Shown: positions 9,079-19,308 of the stretch, in pieces
Position numbering within the stretch: position 1 is the stretch's first letter
Layout: each line of letters starts with the position of its first letter
Assembly: GCA_900552315.1 (NCBI GenBank)
Contig: URZM01000003.1
Span: forward strand, 1 to 39,005
Source of the DNA: an uncultured Bacteroidales bacterium
Lineage (GTDB): Bacteria; Bacteroidota; Bacteroidia; Bacteroidales; Muribaculaceae
Direction: 5' to 3'
Length of the DNA stretch: 39,005 bases
Made by a program: the position numbers and the translations under genes
Notes under the pieces: generated by a model
Database searches by the model: none
What the model was told of the DNA's origin: nothing
Seen by the model: only the letters and a program-made list of their open reading frames with translations

Positions 9079-10662
9079 ATGAACATCAAATCTATTCTTT
9101 CAACTACCGCCATGGCTGCCGCGTTTATGCTCGGGAGTCTGCCCGCAGACGCCCAGGAGACATGGAAAGCGATTGGCGACGGCATGCTGCGAGACGATGT
9201 CATCACCGGCTGGTACCTGCTGGGGAGCTACTTTGAGTTCCCCGTAGAGATGCAGGAAAGCGAACAGACCCCCGGACGTTATCGCCTTGTCAACGCCTAC
9301 AAGAACTGTCCCTCCATTGGCGGCCCGGAGTTTCCCGAGATGGAAAACTACATCGTGGTCGATGCCTCCGACCCCGTGCATGTGTACATAGAGCCGGGAT
9401 GCGCGAGCTACTACATAGGCCAGGACCAGGCGCTGTGCATTTGGTCCATGGCCGATGACTATTACAACAACCTTTACGGCAACTGGAAGCTGGCCGACGA
9501 GGAGGGTATCTGCGGCACGCTCAAAGACGGTATCGTGACCTTCCCCAGAGGCGCGGTGCTTGGTTCGCTCATAGAGGATGGCCTGAGCTACGACCCGGCC
9601 AAGCATGACCTGGTATGGATGCAGGTGAACCGCAACGGCATGTTCCGCCTGAAGCTTCCCGGCACGCCTGACACCGACATAACCATGTCGCTGGTAGGCA
9701 TGAACGATGAAGAGGACGGAGTGGTGTATGACATCACATTCGCCGACGACGTCGAATACGTGAAAATAGGAGCCTTCCCCGGCGAATACGCCGACGACAT
9801 GCGCGCAAAAGTGGAGACAGACGAGGTACAGACCATACGCCTGGACAAGAGCGGCACATTCACCGTGCCGTATGACAAAGACGGGATACACACCCTTGTG
9901 GCGGTGCCTTACGCCGGCGGCCGTTCATACGAGCCGACAGCCTTCACGCGCGAATGGGATTTCTCCGAGGACGAATGGAAGAACGTGGGCACCGCCCATT
10001 ACGTGGAAGCGATACTCTCGAGCAACGAACTTCGCGCCTGGGGCTTCATAATTGATGAATACGAGTATGACGTGCAGGTGGAACAGTCGGTCAAGGAGCC
10101 TTGGATCATACGTCTGGTGAACCCATACGGTCCGGCATATCCTATGGCCACCGACATCAATTACGACTCAAGCAAGAGGCACGACCTGTATTTCGACCTC
10201 ACGCATTACGACTGCGTGCAGATGCTGCACAACGAGGACATAGGCATAAACCTGGGATACGGCCACATGGAGGTGCGCTCCATGTCCGACCTCTATACCA
10301 AGGACCGCCCCTATGCGGACAGGAACTTGACGCTGGAGGAATATATGGCCGACGAGTCACTCCCAAAATGCCGTTATAACGCCGAGACCAAGACCATAGA
10401 CGGAGATTCCGGAGCCTTGCGCATCCTGTTCCCCGAGAAAAGAGCCGACGCCTGGTATCTCGGAAACCAGAACGGTCACGCCAAAGTGGTGCTCCCTGCC
10501 GACATAGAGATTCCCACCTCAAGTGTCGAGGCTGTCGCCGACGATGAATACGCCGACCCCGAATATTTCACCATCGACGGCATGAAGGCCGACCCCGCCA
10601 ACCTTGCCAAAGGCATTTACATTGTACGCCAAGGCAAGAAAGTGACCAAGATTTTCAAGTAA
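9079..10662 (+). CDS. T9SS-sorted secreted protein with two copies of a W-x-x-[ILV]-G module
   Basis: A 527-residue protein with a signal peptide (cleavage near ADAQ, residue 26). It contains two copies of a 150-170-residue module. The first starts at about 28 (ETWKAIGDGMLRDDVI) and contains VEMQESEQTPGRYRLVNAY at 57-74. The second starts at about 299 (EWKNVGTAHYVEAIL) and contains IIRLVNPY at 343-350. Between them, about 200-290 is an Ig-like insert. Residues about 485-527 (YFTIDGMKADPANLAKG, then IYIVRQGKKVTKIFK) are a T9SS type A sorting domain. The same module occurs twice in the gene at 21259. The module is common in Bacteroidales surface proteins but I know of no established function. 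It is 50 bases from the next gene with no hairpin between, so the two are probably co-transcribed. Confidence 0.75.
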   Translation: MNIKSILSTTAMAAAFMLGSLPADAQETWKAIGDGMLRDDVITGWYLLGSYFEFPVEMQESEQTPGRYRLVNAYKNCPSIGGPEFPEMENYIVVDASDPVHVYIEPGCASYYIGQDQALCIWSMADDYYNNLYGNWKLADEEGICGTLKDGIVTFPRGAVLGSLIEDGLSYDPAKHDLVWMQVNRNGMFRLKLPGTPDTDITMSLVGMNDEEDGVVYDITFADDVEYVKIGAFPGEYADDMRAKVETDEVQTIRLDKSGTFTVPYDKDGIHTLVAVPYAGGRSYEPTAFTREWDFSEDEWKNVGTAHYVEAILSSNELRAWGFIIDEYEYDVQVEQSVKEPWIIRLVNPYGPAYPMATDINYDSSKRHDLYFDLTHYDCVQMLHNEDIGINLGYGHMEVRSMSDLYTKDRPYADRNLTLEEYMADESLPKCRYNAETKTIDGDSGALRILFPEKRADAWYLGNQNGHAKVVLPADIEIPTSSVEAVADDEYADPEYFTIDGMKADPANLAKGIYIVRQGKKVTKIFK

Positions 10663-10712
10663 GCGCAACAGCCCTACGGCCTGACAACATTTATCCAAAA
10701 ACATATATCCAA

Positions 10713-13700
10713 ATGAATCACAGAACAAGAACACTGACCCTCGCGGCGGTCGCCCTTCTCACGGCGGCCTCGGCTTCCGCATTAAAGGTCACCGGCTTCC
10801 CCGAGAGGCTTACCCCCTCCGAGAAGGCCGCGAAGCCCGGCATGCAGAAAGCGCCGCTCAACAAGGATGCGAAACTCGGCACAAAGGTCTTCGGATACAC
10901 ATCCATCGACTATGACCGGGTAAGGCATTTCGTGAATTACTACGAAAACAGCTACGAGCTCGAGAAACTCAACACTGTCTACGATGAGAATGTGGACCGG
11001 GTAAAGGCTCCGGACCTCTACATGATCAACGCCGGCGCATACAATCCCGGCGACGGCTATTACTACGCCTACAAGGTAGAGTATTATACCATAGGCATAA
11101 CCTATGCCTCCCAATGGCTGAAGGTCAACCCTGCCGACGGTTCATGGGAGGTGGTGGCAAACCTGGAAAACTCCTTCCACAACAGCACGTACCTGTATGA
11201 CCTGGCCTACAGCGTATACGACGACGAGATGTACGGACTCGTGCAGAATGATGACGGCCAGATAAAATCCAGAATCGGCATCATAGACATGTCCAACTCC
11301 GGCCTCTCGGACCTTGTGCAGCTCGACAACTACTATTTCGCCATGGCCTTCAACTACGACGGCGACCTCTACGCCATCAGGTGGGAGCTTGACAGCGACA
11401 ACATCCTCAAAGGCACCAGGCTCGACGTGTTCGACAGGGATTTCAAGGTCGTGAAGTCCATGCCGATACTCGTGGACGGCAAAGCCTTCCTGTCCTATTT
11501 CCAGCACGGCCTCGATTTCGACTACACTACCGGCGACCTCATCTGGGGAGCCGTGAACGCTGACGGCGAACAATACATAGTGCGTATCGACCCCGAGACC
11601 GGCGCCACCACCAACTACGGCCATGCCGGCTACAACGAGATAATGGGAGGCTTCTATGTGCCATACACCACGGCTGCACACCGCGAAGCCCCGGCAAAAG
11701 CGAGCGACCTCGGCTTCACCATCGACGCCAACGGCGCCAACAACGTGACACTGAGCTGGACAAACCCGACCACCACATGGAACCGCCAGCCGCTCAGCAA
11801 TCTCAGCTCTGTGCGCATTTACCGCGACACCCACACCGGAGCCCCGGTAGGCACCCTCTCGGCCACAGGTAAGGAAGGCGCGAAGATGACGTTCACCGAC
11901 CAAGGAGCCTCCACAGGCGTGCATAAGTACTACATCATCCCTGTCAACGACAAAGGCGAGGGAGTAGAGGCGTCCGTGGAAGCATACGTGGGCCACGACG
12001 TGCCTGGCAAAGTCAACGGACTCTCCGTATCGGCCACAAACGGCGGCAAAAGCGTCAAGATCTCTTGGCAGGAACCGACCACAGGAGCCAGCGACGGATG
12101 GTTTGACAAGAACCTGACATACGACATAGACCGTCTGCCGGACAATGTAAGGGTAGCCACCGGCATCGCCGCACTCACATACACCGACGAGGACATACCC
12201 GAGTCAAAGTTCTACCGATATGTGGTCACGCCCTCCACCGCCGATGGCCGTGGCGAGCCATGCACATCCGAGGGAATACTCGCGGGAGGAAGCCTCTCGA
12301 TTCCCTTCAACACAAATTTCGCCACCGGCACCGAGGCAGAACGTTTCACCAGCTTCGACCCGTATGGCAGCCGCAACCTGTTCCAATACTCGCACAACAA
12401 CAACAAGCCCGGCACCATGGCCATGAAATATGTGTACCAGACCAACAACGACGCCACTCTGAGCTCTCCCCCCATGAATCTCACGAAAGGCAAGACATAT
12501 CGTGTGGACTGGGAATTCTCCTTGGGCCGCTACGGCTACTCGTTCCTTGACACATACAACCATTTCAAGATTACCGCCGGCACCGCGCCCAACGCGCAGG
12601 ACATGGACAAGGTGCTCGCCGACTATCCCGAGTTCCTGAGCGTCAAGAACCATGAGGCATTCACCATCACCACATATTTCGAGTCCCCTGTGGACGGTGA
12701 CTATTACGTGGGTCTCAACATCTGCACGAACAGTGCGGACAGGAAGGAAGACTGGATCTATGTCACCGGCTTCTCCATCTCCGAAAGCCCCGCAGACGAC
12801 CTCCAGGCAGCGGATATCGCATGCCCGCTCGTCATATCCTCGAACAACGACAATTTCTTCGACGTAGAGGTCTACAACAACGGAGCCAACACTCAGGACA
12901 AATATCGTGTAGAGGTAGGCGTACTGCGCCTTGACGGCGTGTTCGAGCCTTTCGCCTCCACCGAAGACGTGCCCTCAGTGGCCTCTCACTCCTCCAAGAC
13001 CGTGCGTGTTGTCGGCAAGACCGACAAGTACGGCACCCAGGACATCGCCGCACGCGTGGTGCTCAACGGCGACGGCAATAGCGCCAACGACATCTCCGAC
13101 TATCACACGGCAAAGGTAGAGGCAGGGCCCGCATACAACTGCCATGCCGACGAACCCAGCTCCACCAGCAGCCTCACCACCATCCCTATGTACATGTATT
13201 ACTCAAGCTCCGTGACCCAGACCATCTACACCGCCGAGATGCTCGGCCTGGAGAAGGACAGTTATAAGATCAGCGGCCTCGCCTGGGAGTACATAGCATC
13301 CAAGGACATCCCCAACGTGAACCTGAGAGTCATGCTCGGGACCACCGACAAGGACACTTACAACACCAACCGACCCGCATTCGAGAATCAAGGCAACCAG
13401 GTGGTGTACGAAGGCAAAGTCTCGTTCACGAAGGATGAGGGAGACAATGTCTACAAGTGGCTGCCCATCCTGTTCCCGCAGAACACTTTCGAACTGCCCA
13501 AGGACAAGAACCTCGTGGTCACCGTATTCATGAACGAGACTGCAAACAACGGCGAGTTCCCCGTTCTCTTCAAAGTGTTCAACTCGCCTAACGCAGGTCC
13601 CGACTCCTCCGACAAGCTCTCCCATACCCTGAGCGGCCGCGACAACCAGGACTTCAATCTTGACAACGTGAGCAAGATATACACCGACGTAGAGCTTCCC

Positions 13701-13970
13701 ACGCTGCACCTCGGCGAGAACCTTGCCAGCGTAAGTGTCGGCGCTGTCGGTTCTGACGACATTGACATGAAGGCGGTCATCAGAGGCAACAACGTATCAT
13801 TCTACGGGAACGTGGCGTATGCTTCCTTCTACGACATGCAAGGCCGTCTGCTCCGCGCTGCCGCCGTCACAGGCGACGCAATGCCCCTGAACCTCGCCGC
13901 CGGCGTCTATGTGCTCAAGATGCAAGACCAGGCAGGCAATGCCAAGACCATGAAATTCATCGTGCGATAA
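10713..13970 (+). CDS. Large T9SS-sorted adhesin-like protein with FN3 and jelly-roll domains
   Basis: A 1085-residue exported protein (signal peptide to about residue 23). Residues 50-320 are rich in repeated YAxxW/DG-type strands and look like a beta-propeller (for example RIGIIDMSN, LVQLDNYYFAMAFNYDGDLY). Two fibronectin type III domains follow (about 328-425 and 428-525). A jelly-roll 'choice-of-anchor J' domain spans about 530-695 (NNDATLSSPPMNLTKGKTYR), then a CARDB-like segment and a further beta domain. The last 60 residues (YDMQGRLLRAA, then LAAGVYVLKM) are a T9SS type A sorting domain. The architecture fits a surface adhesin or ligand-binding protein. No catalytic motif was seen. 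Confidence 0.75.
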   Translation: MNHRTRTLTLAAVALLTAASASALKVTGFPERLTPSEKAAKPGMQKAPLNKDAKLGTKVFGYTSIDYDRVRHFVNYYENSYELEKLNTVYDENVDRVKAPDLYMINAGAYNPGDGYYYAYKVEYYTIGITYASQWLKVNPADGSWEVVANLENSFHNSTYLYDLAYSVYDDEMYGLVQNDDGQIKSRIGIIDMSNSGLSDLVQLDNYYFAMAFNYDGDLYAIRWELDSDNILKGTRLDVFDRDFKVVKSMPILVDGKAFLSYFQHGLDFDYTTGDLIWGAVNADGEQYIVRIDPETGATTNYGHAGYNEIMGGFYVPYTTAAHREAPAKASDLGFTIDANGANNVTLSWTNPTTTWNRQPLSNLSSVRIYRDTHTGAPVGTLSATGKEGAKMTFTDQGASTGVHKYYIIPVNDKGEGVEASVEAYVGHDVPGKVNGLSVSATNGGKSVKISWQEPTTGASDGWFDKNLTYDIDRLPDNVRVATGIAALTYTDEDIPESKFYRYVVTPSTADGRGEPCTSEGILAGGSLSIPFNTNFATGTEAERFTSFDPYGSRNLFQYSHNNNKPGTMAMKYVYQTNNDATLSSPPMNLTKGKTYRVDWEFSLGRYGYSFLDTYNHFKITAGTAPNAQDMDKVLADYPEFLSVKNHEAFTITTYFESPVDGDYYVGLNICTNSADRKEDWIYVTGFSISESPADDLQAADIACPLVISSNNDNFFDVEVYNNGANTQDKYRVEVGVLRLDGVFEPFASTEDVPSVASHSSKTVRVVGKTDKYGTQDIAARVVLNGDGNSANDISDYHTAKVEAGPAYNCHADEPSSTSSLTTIPMYMYYSSSVTQTIYTAEMLGLEKDSYKISGLAWEYIASKDIPNVNLRVMLGTTDKDTYNTNRPAFENQGNQVVYEGKVSFTKDEGDNVYKWLPILFPQNTFELPKDKNLVVTVFMNETANNGEFPVLFKVFNSPNAGPDSSDKLSHTLSGRDNQDFNLDNVSKIYTDVELPTLHLGENLASVSVGAVGSDDIDMKAVIRGNNVSFYGNVAYASFYDMQGRLLRAAAVTGDAMPLNLAAGVYVLKMQDQAGNAKTMKFIVR

Positions 13971-13979
13971 CCTACACAG

Positions 13980-14011
13980 GAACGGGACGGCCTACGCCGG
14001 TCGTCCCGTTC
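13980..14011 (+). terminator. Terminator-like hairpin after 10713
   Basis: A perfect ten-base inverted repeat, GAACGGGACG (13980-13989) with CGTCCCGTTC (14002-14011), extendable inward by one G-U and two G-C pairs to leave a six-base loop. It starts nine bases after the stop. There is no strong U-tract. Confidence 0.6.
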
Positions 14012-14063
14012 ACTCCCTCACCTCTCCTCCTGCTTTTCAAGTAACTATTAACCTCATAATCTT

Positions 14064-16235
14064 ATGACAAACAATTTACTGCTCACAGCGGCCGCCTTGG
14101 CCCTGGCCGCACCTAATCTCTCAGCATTCAAGACGCTTGGAGACAGCCACCGCGACTATACCGGCATATTCCGCACGCGCGAAGCCGGCACCGACATGCG
14201 GAAAGCCAAGTCCGACAAGAGCGTCGCCAAGAAATCCACCGTATATGTCGGCACGGAAACCGGCAAAGTGGACGACTTGGGAGAGCTCACCCTTCTCGCT
14301 GAGGAAGATTTCTCGCTCCTGACCACAGGGACCGAGGCCGAGCCGGACATGGACACATTCCTGAACTATACCATGTCCGACATCGAGTACGAATATGTGT
14401 GGAACAACATGAAACCCGAGTTCGTGCACGGCGACCTCAAATGGGGATGCAACTGCGGCCACTCGGCCGGAGGCGTGCTCTGCTTCTCCTTCTCTCGCGA
14501 TTTCCCTGAGGCGAACCTCGTCACTCCAATGATGGACCTTACCGCCAACAACGGCACATTCGTCCTCGAGTTCCGGGCCAAAGCCAGCAAGGACGCCGAA
14601 ATAATGATGTTCTACGCCGAGGCCGCCGACACCCGCAACTGGGGTCCCACATGGGACAATTTCGATGAGCCGGGCATCATCGATACCGTATACGAGGACT
14701 GGGCTACCTATCGTATCGTCTTCCAGAAAGGAGGCCCCACATCCATCTGCAACATCTACGCCGCCGGCATGTCAGGCAAGCTATACATCGACGATGTGAA
14801 GCTCTACTCGCTCAAGCCACATGTGTCCACGCCCGAGCTCAAGCATCACACCGATTTCACACAGGAATCCTTCACCGCCAACTGGCTGCCGGTCGAGGGC
14901 GCCGAGAGCTATCTGCTCGACGTATGGTCCTACGACAACGAGGGCGACATCCTGTACACTCTTGAGAACGAGCCCGTCTCCGGCACCTCACGCAATGTGA
15001 CCGAGGTGGACCAGACCGCCACATATTTCTACGACGTCAGAGCCGTGAAAGGCGACAAGACATCCCTGCGCCCGCACCCATACGAGGTGTTCGACATCGT
15101 GGCTCCCGAGATGTTGCCCGCCACAAAGGGCGACAAGGATGGCGTCTTCGTAAGCCACGTAAAGCCTCTCGAGCCTGCGCGCGGCTATAATTTCATGGTC
15201 ATGGCCAAACGTGTGGCCGAGGCTGACGGCCCCTTCGTCATCACCGACGAGCAGTTCACCGGCTGGAAACACCCCGGCATCGAAGGCGACCAGCCCGTAT
15301 GGACCATCGACAACCCCTACGACCAGACCTCCGGCCTCTGGTATCCCCAGGACATCAACCAGCAGGGCTGGCATGGAGAGAACTTCATGACCTACAAGGA
15401 TTTCCTCTGCCTCGACCCCTATTTCTACGAAATGAGCGGCGAACAGGCTGCCTGGATCTCGCCCGAAATGGACCTCTCCAAGGACGGCGGCAAGATTTCC
15501 GTCGACCTCAAGCTCGCCGGAAAGGAATGTCAACTGTGGGACGAGAAGGGCAATCCCGCCGGAATCGTGATAGCCGACTGCCTCGTGGGCCTGTTCAACT
15601 GGAATGAGGAGCTGGCCGACTATGAGCAGGTGGAACTGGTGCGCTGCTCCGACGTGACAACCTCCTGGAAGCCCTACCATGTGGACCTCACCAAAGGCAC
15701 CGACCGCTCCATCGTCGCCTTCTTCGCGGTCCACTCCCTGGACAATCTTTACATCGACGACATTCTCATCAAGCAGAACTACAAGGCCGGAGAGGCTTTC
15801 TACGATCCTTTCGCCTATCGCACATGGCTGCTCGCCGACCAAATCCGCCAAGATGGAGGAGACCCCGAGGAGTTCTCATACTCCATACCTCCCCGGGCTT
15901 TCAACCTCGACATCTACGACAAGGCCCAGGCAGCGCGCATCCATTTCGACGAGCGCAACCAGCATGACGGCCAGGCAGTGTCCGGATTCTCCGACACAAG
16001 CTATGTATGCAATTTCTACAGCGGCATCAAGATGGTCGACGACAACGGTCGTGGCAACGCCTGCTTCGTCGGAGACGTCATCAAGGTCCAGAACCCAGAC
16101 TGCGAGAAAGTATACATCTACACCGCCGACGGCAAAATCCTGACCCTGGGTGACAAGGCTGAAATAGACTATCGCGCCGGAAACGGCATTTTCGTTGTCA
16201 GGATCGGCAACAAGAGCGTGAAGCTCACCCACTAA
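14064..16235 (+). CDS. T9SS-sorted secreted protein with two cleaved-adhesin/jelly-roll domains
   Basis: A 723-residue protein with an N-terminal signal (MTNNLLLTAAALALAAPNLSA). It has two choice-of-anchor J / cleaved-adhesin-like jelly rolls. The first, about 75-255, ends in the typical GKLYIDDVKLYSL. The second, about 395-575, ends in DNLYIDDILIKQNY. A fibronectin III-like domain (about 262-350) lies between them. The C-terminal stretch (VYIYTADGKILTLG, then GNGIFVVRIGNKSVKL) is a T9SS type A sorting domain. Such jelly rolls occur in gingipain haemagglutinin regions and other T9SS cargo, where they bind host proteins or glycans, so an adhesin role is the likely reading. It has its own terminator-like hairpin. 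Confidence 0.75.
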   Translation: MTNNLLLTAAALALAAPNLSAFKTLGDSHRDYTGIFRTREAGTDMRKAKSDKSVAKKSTVYVGTETGKVDDLGELTLLAEEDFSLLTTGTEAEPDMDTFLNYTMSDIEYEYVWNNMKPEFVHGDLKWGCNCGHSAGGVLCFSFSRDFPEANLVTPMMDLTANNGTFVLEFRAKASKDAEIMMFYAEAADTRNWGPTWDNFDEPGIIDTVYEDWATYRIVFQKGGPTSICNIYAAGMSGKLYIDDVKLYSLKPHVSTPELKHHTDFTQESFTANWLPVEGAESYLLDVWSYDNEGDILYTLENEPVSGTSRNVTEVDQTATYFYDVRAVKGDKTSLRPHPYEVFDIVAPEMLPATKGDKDGVFVSHVKPLEPARGYNFMVMAKRVAEADGPFVITDEQFTGWKHPGIEGDQPVWTIDNPYDQTSGLWYPQDINQQGWHGENFMTYKDFLCLDPYFYEMSGEQAAWISPEMDLSKDGGKISVDLKLAGKECQLWDEKGNPAGIVIADCLVGLFNWNEELADYEQVELVRCSDVTTSWKPYHVDLTKGTDRSIVAFFAVHSLDNLYIDDILIKQNYKAGEAFYDPFAYRTWLLADQIRQDGGDPEEFSYSIPPRAFNLDIYDKAQAARIHFDERNQHDGQAVSGFSDTSYVCNFYSGIKMVDDNGRGNACFVGDVIKVQNPDCEKVYIYTADGKILTLGDKAEIDYRAGNGIFVVRIGNKSVKLTH

Positions 16236-16266
16236 TATTACACTTACATAATCACTAACTCGGCCG

Positions 16267-16299
16267 TAGGGAGCGGCAACCCCCTTATTCCGCTCCCTA
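16267..16299 (+). terminator. Terminator-like hairpin after 14064
   Basis: A perfect ten-base inverted repeat, TAGGGAGCGG (16267-16276) and CCGCTCCCTA (16290-16299), loop of 13 bases. Its right arm covers the first in-frame ATG (16299) of the next gene, which argues that the next gene really starts at 16320. Confidence 0.6.
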
Positions 16300-16319
16300 T
16301 GGTCATAAATCAAATTCCT

Positions 16320-19193
16320 ATGCGAAAAATAACATTATTGCTGTTGTCACTCGTGTTTACAGCGATTGCCTACGCCTCGCCGGGGACCGACACCTGGGGC
16401 TATTCCAGCCAAGGCATGTCCCTCTCCGATTACAACTCCGGCACCGTGGTCGACACCCAGTCCGGAGCCGAGTACACGTACTCGCAGCTCTGGGGATGGT
16501 TCTGCTGCTACATGAAGCCCGGTGACAACGCCATCGTCACCGTTTCCAAGTCCGCCGGAAACGTACGGAGCATCTACCGCGAAGGCGGCTTGGGCGACAC
16601 GTTCATCGCCGTTTACGGCTCCGACCAGCCTATCACCCTCGACAACGTGGCCAGCGCCACCCTCATCGGACAGCTCCCCGCTGCCGACAAGCTCGACATC
16701 TCCGGCGACTACCCCTACGTCGCCCTCGTGAACGACTCTCAGGCAGAGGTGTATTTCGACTCCCTCAGCTTCACCTGGGAAGAGGCCCAGGAGCCCGTTC
16801 CTCCCGTGGAGACCGTCACCGACACCTGGGGATACTCAAGCGAGAACATGTCCCTGCAGCAGCTCAACTCCGGCACCGTGGTCGACACCATGTCCGGAGC
16901 CGAGTACACTTACTCAAATCTCTGGGGTTGGTTCTGCTGCTACATGAGACCCGCCGACAACGCCTTCATCACCGTTTCAAAGTCCGCAGGTAACGTGCGC
17001 AGCATAGCCCGTGAAAGCGGCCTCGGCGACACCTTCATAGCCGTATACGGCTCCGACCAGCCTATCACCCTCGACAACGTGGCAAGCGCCACACTCATAG
17101 GGCAGCTCCCCGCCGCAGGGACTCTCGACATCTCCGGCGACTACGCATACGTCGCCCTCAAGAACGACTCCGACGGAGAGGTATATTTCGACTCCCTAAG
17201 CTTCACCTGGGAGAAGGCGCAGGTGAATCCTCCTGTCACAAGCGACATCGACCACATATCCACCGCAAACATCATGGAGCAGAATCCCTCAGGCAACTAC
17301 ACCGCGAGCAGCTACACCGACTACAGCGCGGTAAACCAGCCTATGGACTACACCGGCGCGACCGGAGCTGCATACCATCTGGACCAGATCATCTCCAACG
17401 GTACATGGTGGACCGTAGGATGGGATTATCCCTCACCCATCGGTTATGTCAGCACCACATCATGCGACCGCTACATCAAGAGCGTCAAATTCGACATGGA
17501 CTGGACGCCGCAATCTCTTGAGTTCAAGGTCAGCGACAAGCCTATCACGGAAGAGAACAAGTACGATGCGAAATCCGTAACACTCGTCAAAGAGAACGAC
17601 GCCCTGCCCGAATGGACTGCCGACGGCCTGTACAAATATTTCTATTTCGGACAGCAGGAACGCGTGCTCGACATCACTATCGAGTACACCGACGAGGCTC
17701 CCGTAATTACCGCAGCCACCCCTGAGATCAATTGCTGGGCTTCACGAATCGTCGCAGGCACCACCGTCTACGTCTCCACCCCGACAGAAAACGCGACCCT
17801 CAATGTCGACGTTTATGTCAATGGCGAAAGGCACACAGGCGAAGGCGACGACGCCACCTCAGCCGTACACAACGGCAGCAACTACTCATTCCGTCTGCCC
17901 GGCAAGACCGGAGACATAGTGAAAGTCGAGGCCTACACCTCCAAGGAAGGTTACCTTGACAGCGAGGTGGCCCGGAAAGAGTTTACCCTCGAGGAGCCCC
18001 AGGCTCTGCAGCCCGGCATAGAGGAATATCCCCAGTACGTGCTTCCCGGCCAGGAACTCACCATCTATTCCGAGACGGAGAACGCCACTATCTCATACAC
18101 CTACGGTCTCATAGACTATGACGACAACTCCAACAACTGGACCAGCGAAAAGCTCTCCGGGGCCTCCCCCGTGAAGATTACCGTGCCCGCCACCGCCAAG
18201 GAGGGCCTCACATTCTTCATCGAGGCTACCGCCGACGCCGAGGGTTACGCCGAGAGCGACATGTTCTCGCTCTACACGCAGGTGAAGTCCACCACACTGA
18301 AGGCGCCCACGTTCAGCGTCGCTTCCGGAAGCGAGCTTATAGCAGGCGCCAAGGTGACCCTGACCCGTTCCGATAACGCCACGACAATCCACTACACCAT
18401 CAACGGCGGCGCAGAGCAGACCTCCGCTGAATACTCCGTGGAGATAGCTGTCAATGAAGACATGACCATCGAAGCCTGGGTTTCAGGCAACGCTCCCTAC
18501 GTGGACAGCGAGAAAGTGACCGCCTCTTACACCATAGAGAAACTGAACGCCAACACCGACGCCATCACGCCGATGACATTCGTCACCACTGCCGAATACA
18601 ACTACGATTATGCCAAGTACACCGGCAAAGGCGAGAACACAGGATTCGGCTATTCCTACGACGGCGGCATGGCTCTCCGCGACGAGGTCCCCTGCTTCTT
18701 CCTGGACAGCTCCGACGACCAAGGCAACAAGTCCATACTCTACAACACGGACGGCAGGACCATACAGCGTGTCAAGCTGAACGCCGGCACGAGCTGGTCC
18801 GGATGCTACATCATGTTCGCCAATGAGCCTATCACCTCCGTCACCGAGGAAATGAAGGACTACGACTACATCAAGGGGCGCCTGCGCATCATCAACAACG
18901 ACGAGCGCGCAGACTACGGATTCGATGAGTGGATCGACCTTTCCAAACTCGAAAGCGATTTCCAGAACTGCAAATATTTCGCGGTCTGGGGATTCGGCCA
19001 GAACAGCTACGTCTCGCGCGTGGTGATAGAGTATGAGAACGAGCCCGTAGGCATCGAGGGCGTAGAGGGACACGAGGGCGACTGCCGCATGTTCGACATC
19101 AACGGCATCGAGGTCAACCCCGACTCCAAACTCGCTCCCGGCATCTATGTACGCGTATCCGGCGGCAAGGCCAGTAAGATTGCAGTGAAATGA
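16320..19193 (+). CDS. Large T9SS-sorted protein with a tandem-duplicated 134-residue domain
   Basis: A 957-residue exported protein. I place the start at 16320 (MRKITLLLLSLVFTAIAYAS) because the ATG at 16299 lies inside the preceding hairpin and would add a polar stretch before the signal. Residues 24-157 and 168-301 are two copies of one domain (DTWGYSS…WGWFCCYM…VYFDSLSFTW). About 305-460 and 745-905 look like two related beta domains sharing a KPIT/EPIT motif. About 463-740 holds three Ig-like or chitobiase-C-terminal-like repeats (for example IHYTINGG). The end (FDINGIEVNPDSKLAPGIYV) is a T9SS type A sorting domain. No enzyme motif is visible, so it is probably an adhesin or glycan-binding protein. 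Confidence 0.75.
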   Translation: MRKITLLLLSLVFTAIAYASPGTDTWGYSSQGMSLSDYNSGTVVDTQSGAEYTYSQLWGWFCCYMKPGDNAIVTVSKSAGNVRSIYREGGLGDTFIAVYGSDQPITLDNVASATLIGQLPAADKLDISGDYPYVALVNDSQAEVYFDSLSFTWEEAQEPVPPVETVTDTWGYSSENMSLQQLNSGTVVDTMSGAEYTYSNLWGWFCCYMRPADNAFITVSKSAGNVRSIARESGLGDTFIAVYGSDQPITLDNVASATLIGQLPAAGTLDISGDYAYVALKNDSDGEVYFDSLSFTWEKAQVNPPVTSDIDHISTANIMEQNPSGNYTASSYTDYSAVNQPMDYTGATGAAYHLDQIISNGTWWTVGWDYPSPIGYVSTTSCDRYIKSVKFDMDWTPQSLEFKVSDKPITEENKYDAKSVTLVKENDALPEWTADGLYKYFYFGQQERVLDITIEYTDEAPVITAATPEINCWASRIVAGTTVYVSTPTENATLNVDVYVNGERHTGEGDDATSAVHNGSNYSFRLPGKTGDIVKVEAYTSKEGYLDSEVARKEFTLEEPQALQPGIEEYPQYVLPGQELTIYSETENATISYTYGLIDYDDNSNNWTSEKLSGASPVKITVPATAKEGLTFFIEATADAEGYAESDMFSLYTQVKSTTLKAPTFSVASGSELIAGAKVTLTRSDNATTIHYTINGGAEQTSAEYSVEIAVNEDMTIEAWVSGNAPYVDSEKVTASYTIEKLNANTDAITPMTFVTTAEYNYDYAKYTGKGENTGFGYSYDGGMALRDEVPCFFLDSSDDQGNKSILYNTDGRTIQRVKLNAGTSWSGCYIMFANEPITSVTEEMKDYDYIKGRLRIINNDERADYGFDEWIDLSKLESDFQNCKYFAVWGFGQNSYVSRVVIEYENEPVGIEGVEGHEGDCRMFDINGIEVNPDSKLAPGIYVRVSGGKASKIAVK
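16389..17222 (+). repeat. 432-bp-period tandem duplication within the coding region
   Basis: Two 402-base units (16389-16790 and 16821-17222) encode 134-residue domains with 114 identical positions (about 85%, counted by eye), separated by ten residues. Many synonymous changes are present, so the duplication is not brand new and the protein sequence seems to be under constraint. Each unit keeps the paired cysteines of WGWFCCYM. Confidence 0.85.
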
Positions 19194-19267
19194 CGACTGG
19201 TGCATCACCGGGCACATCGGCACGCGCATCAGCCGAGCCGACGCCCCTGCACCGCATGTAAACAGAC

Positions 19268-19298
19268 TCGGGAAGCGCTGACTCCCAGCGCTTCCCGA
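19268..19298 (+). terminator. Intrinsic terminator after 16320
   Basis: A 12-base perfect inverted repeat (19268-19279 with 19287-19298, loop GACTCCC) followed by TTTAA. It lies 75 bases after the stop of the large gene and directly before the next start, which separates the transcription units. Confidence 0.65.
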
Positions 19299-19308
19299 TT
19301 TAACTATA

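Noticed and set aside
16299..16319. Earlier ATG for the 16320 gene
   Set aside because: It lies in the right arm of the hairpin that ends the previous gene and would put a polar stretch before the signal peptide.
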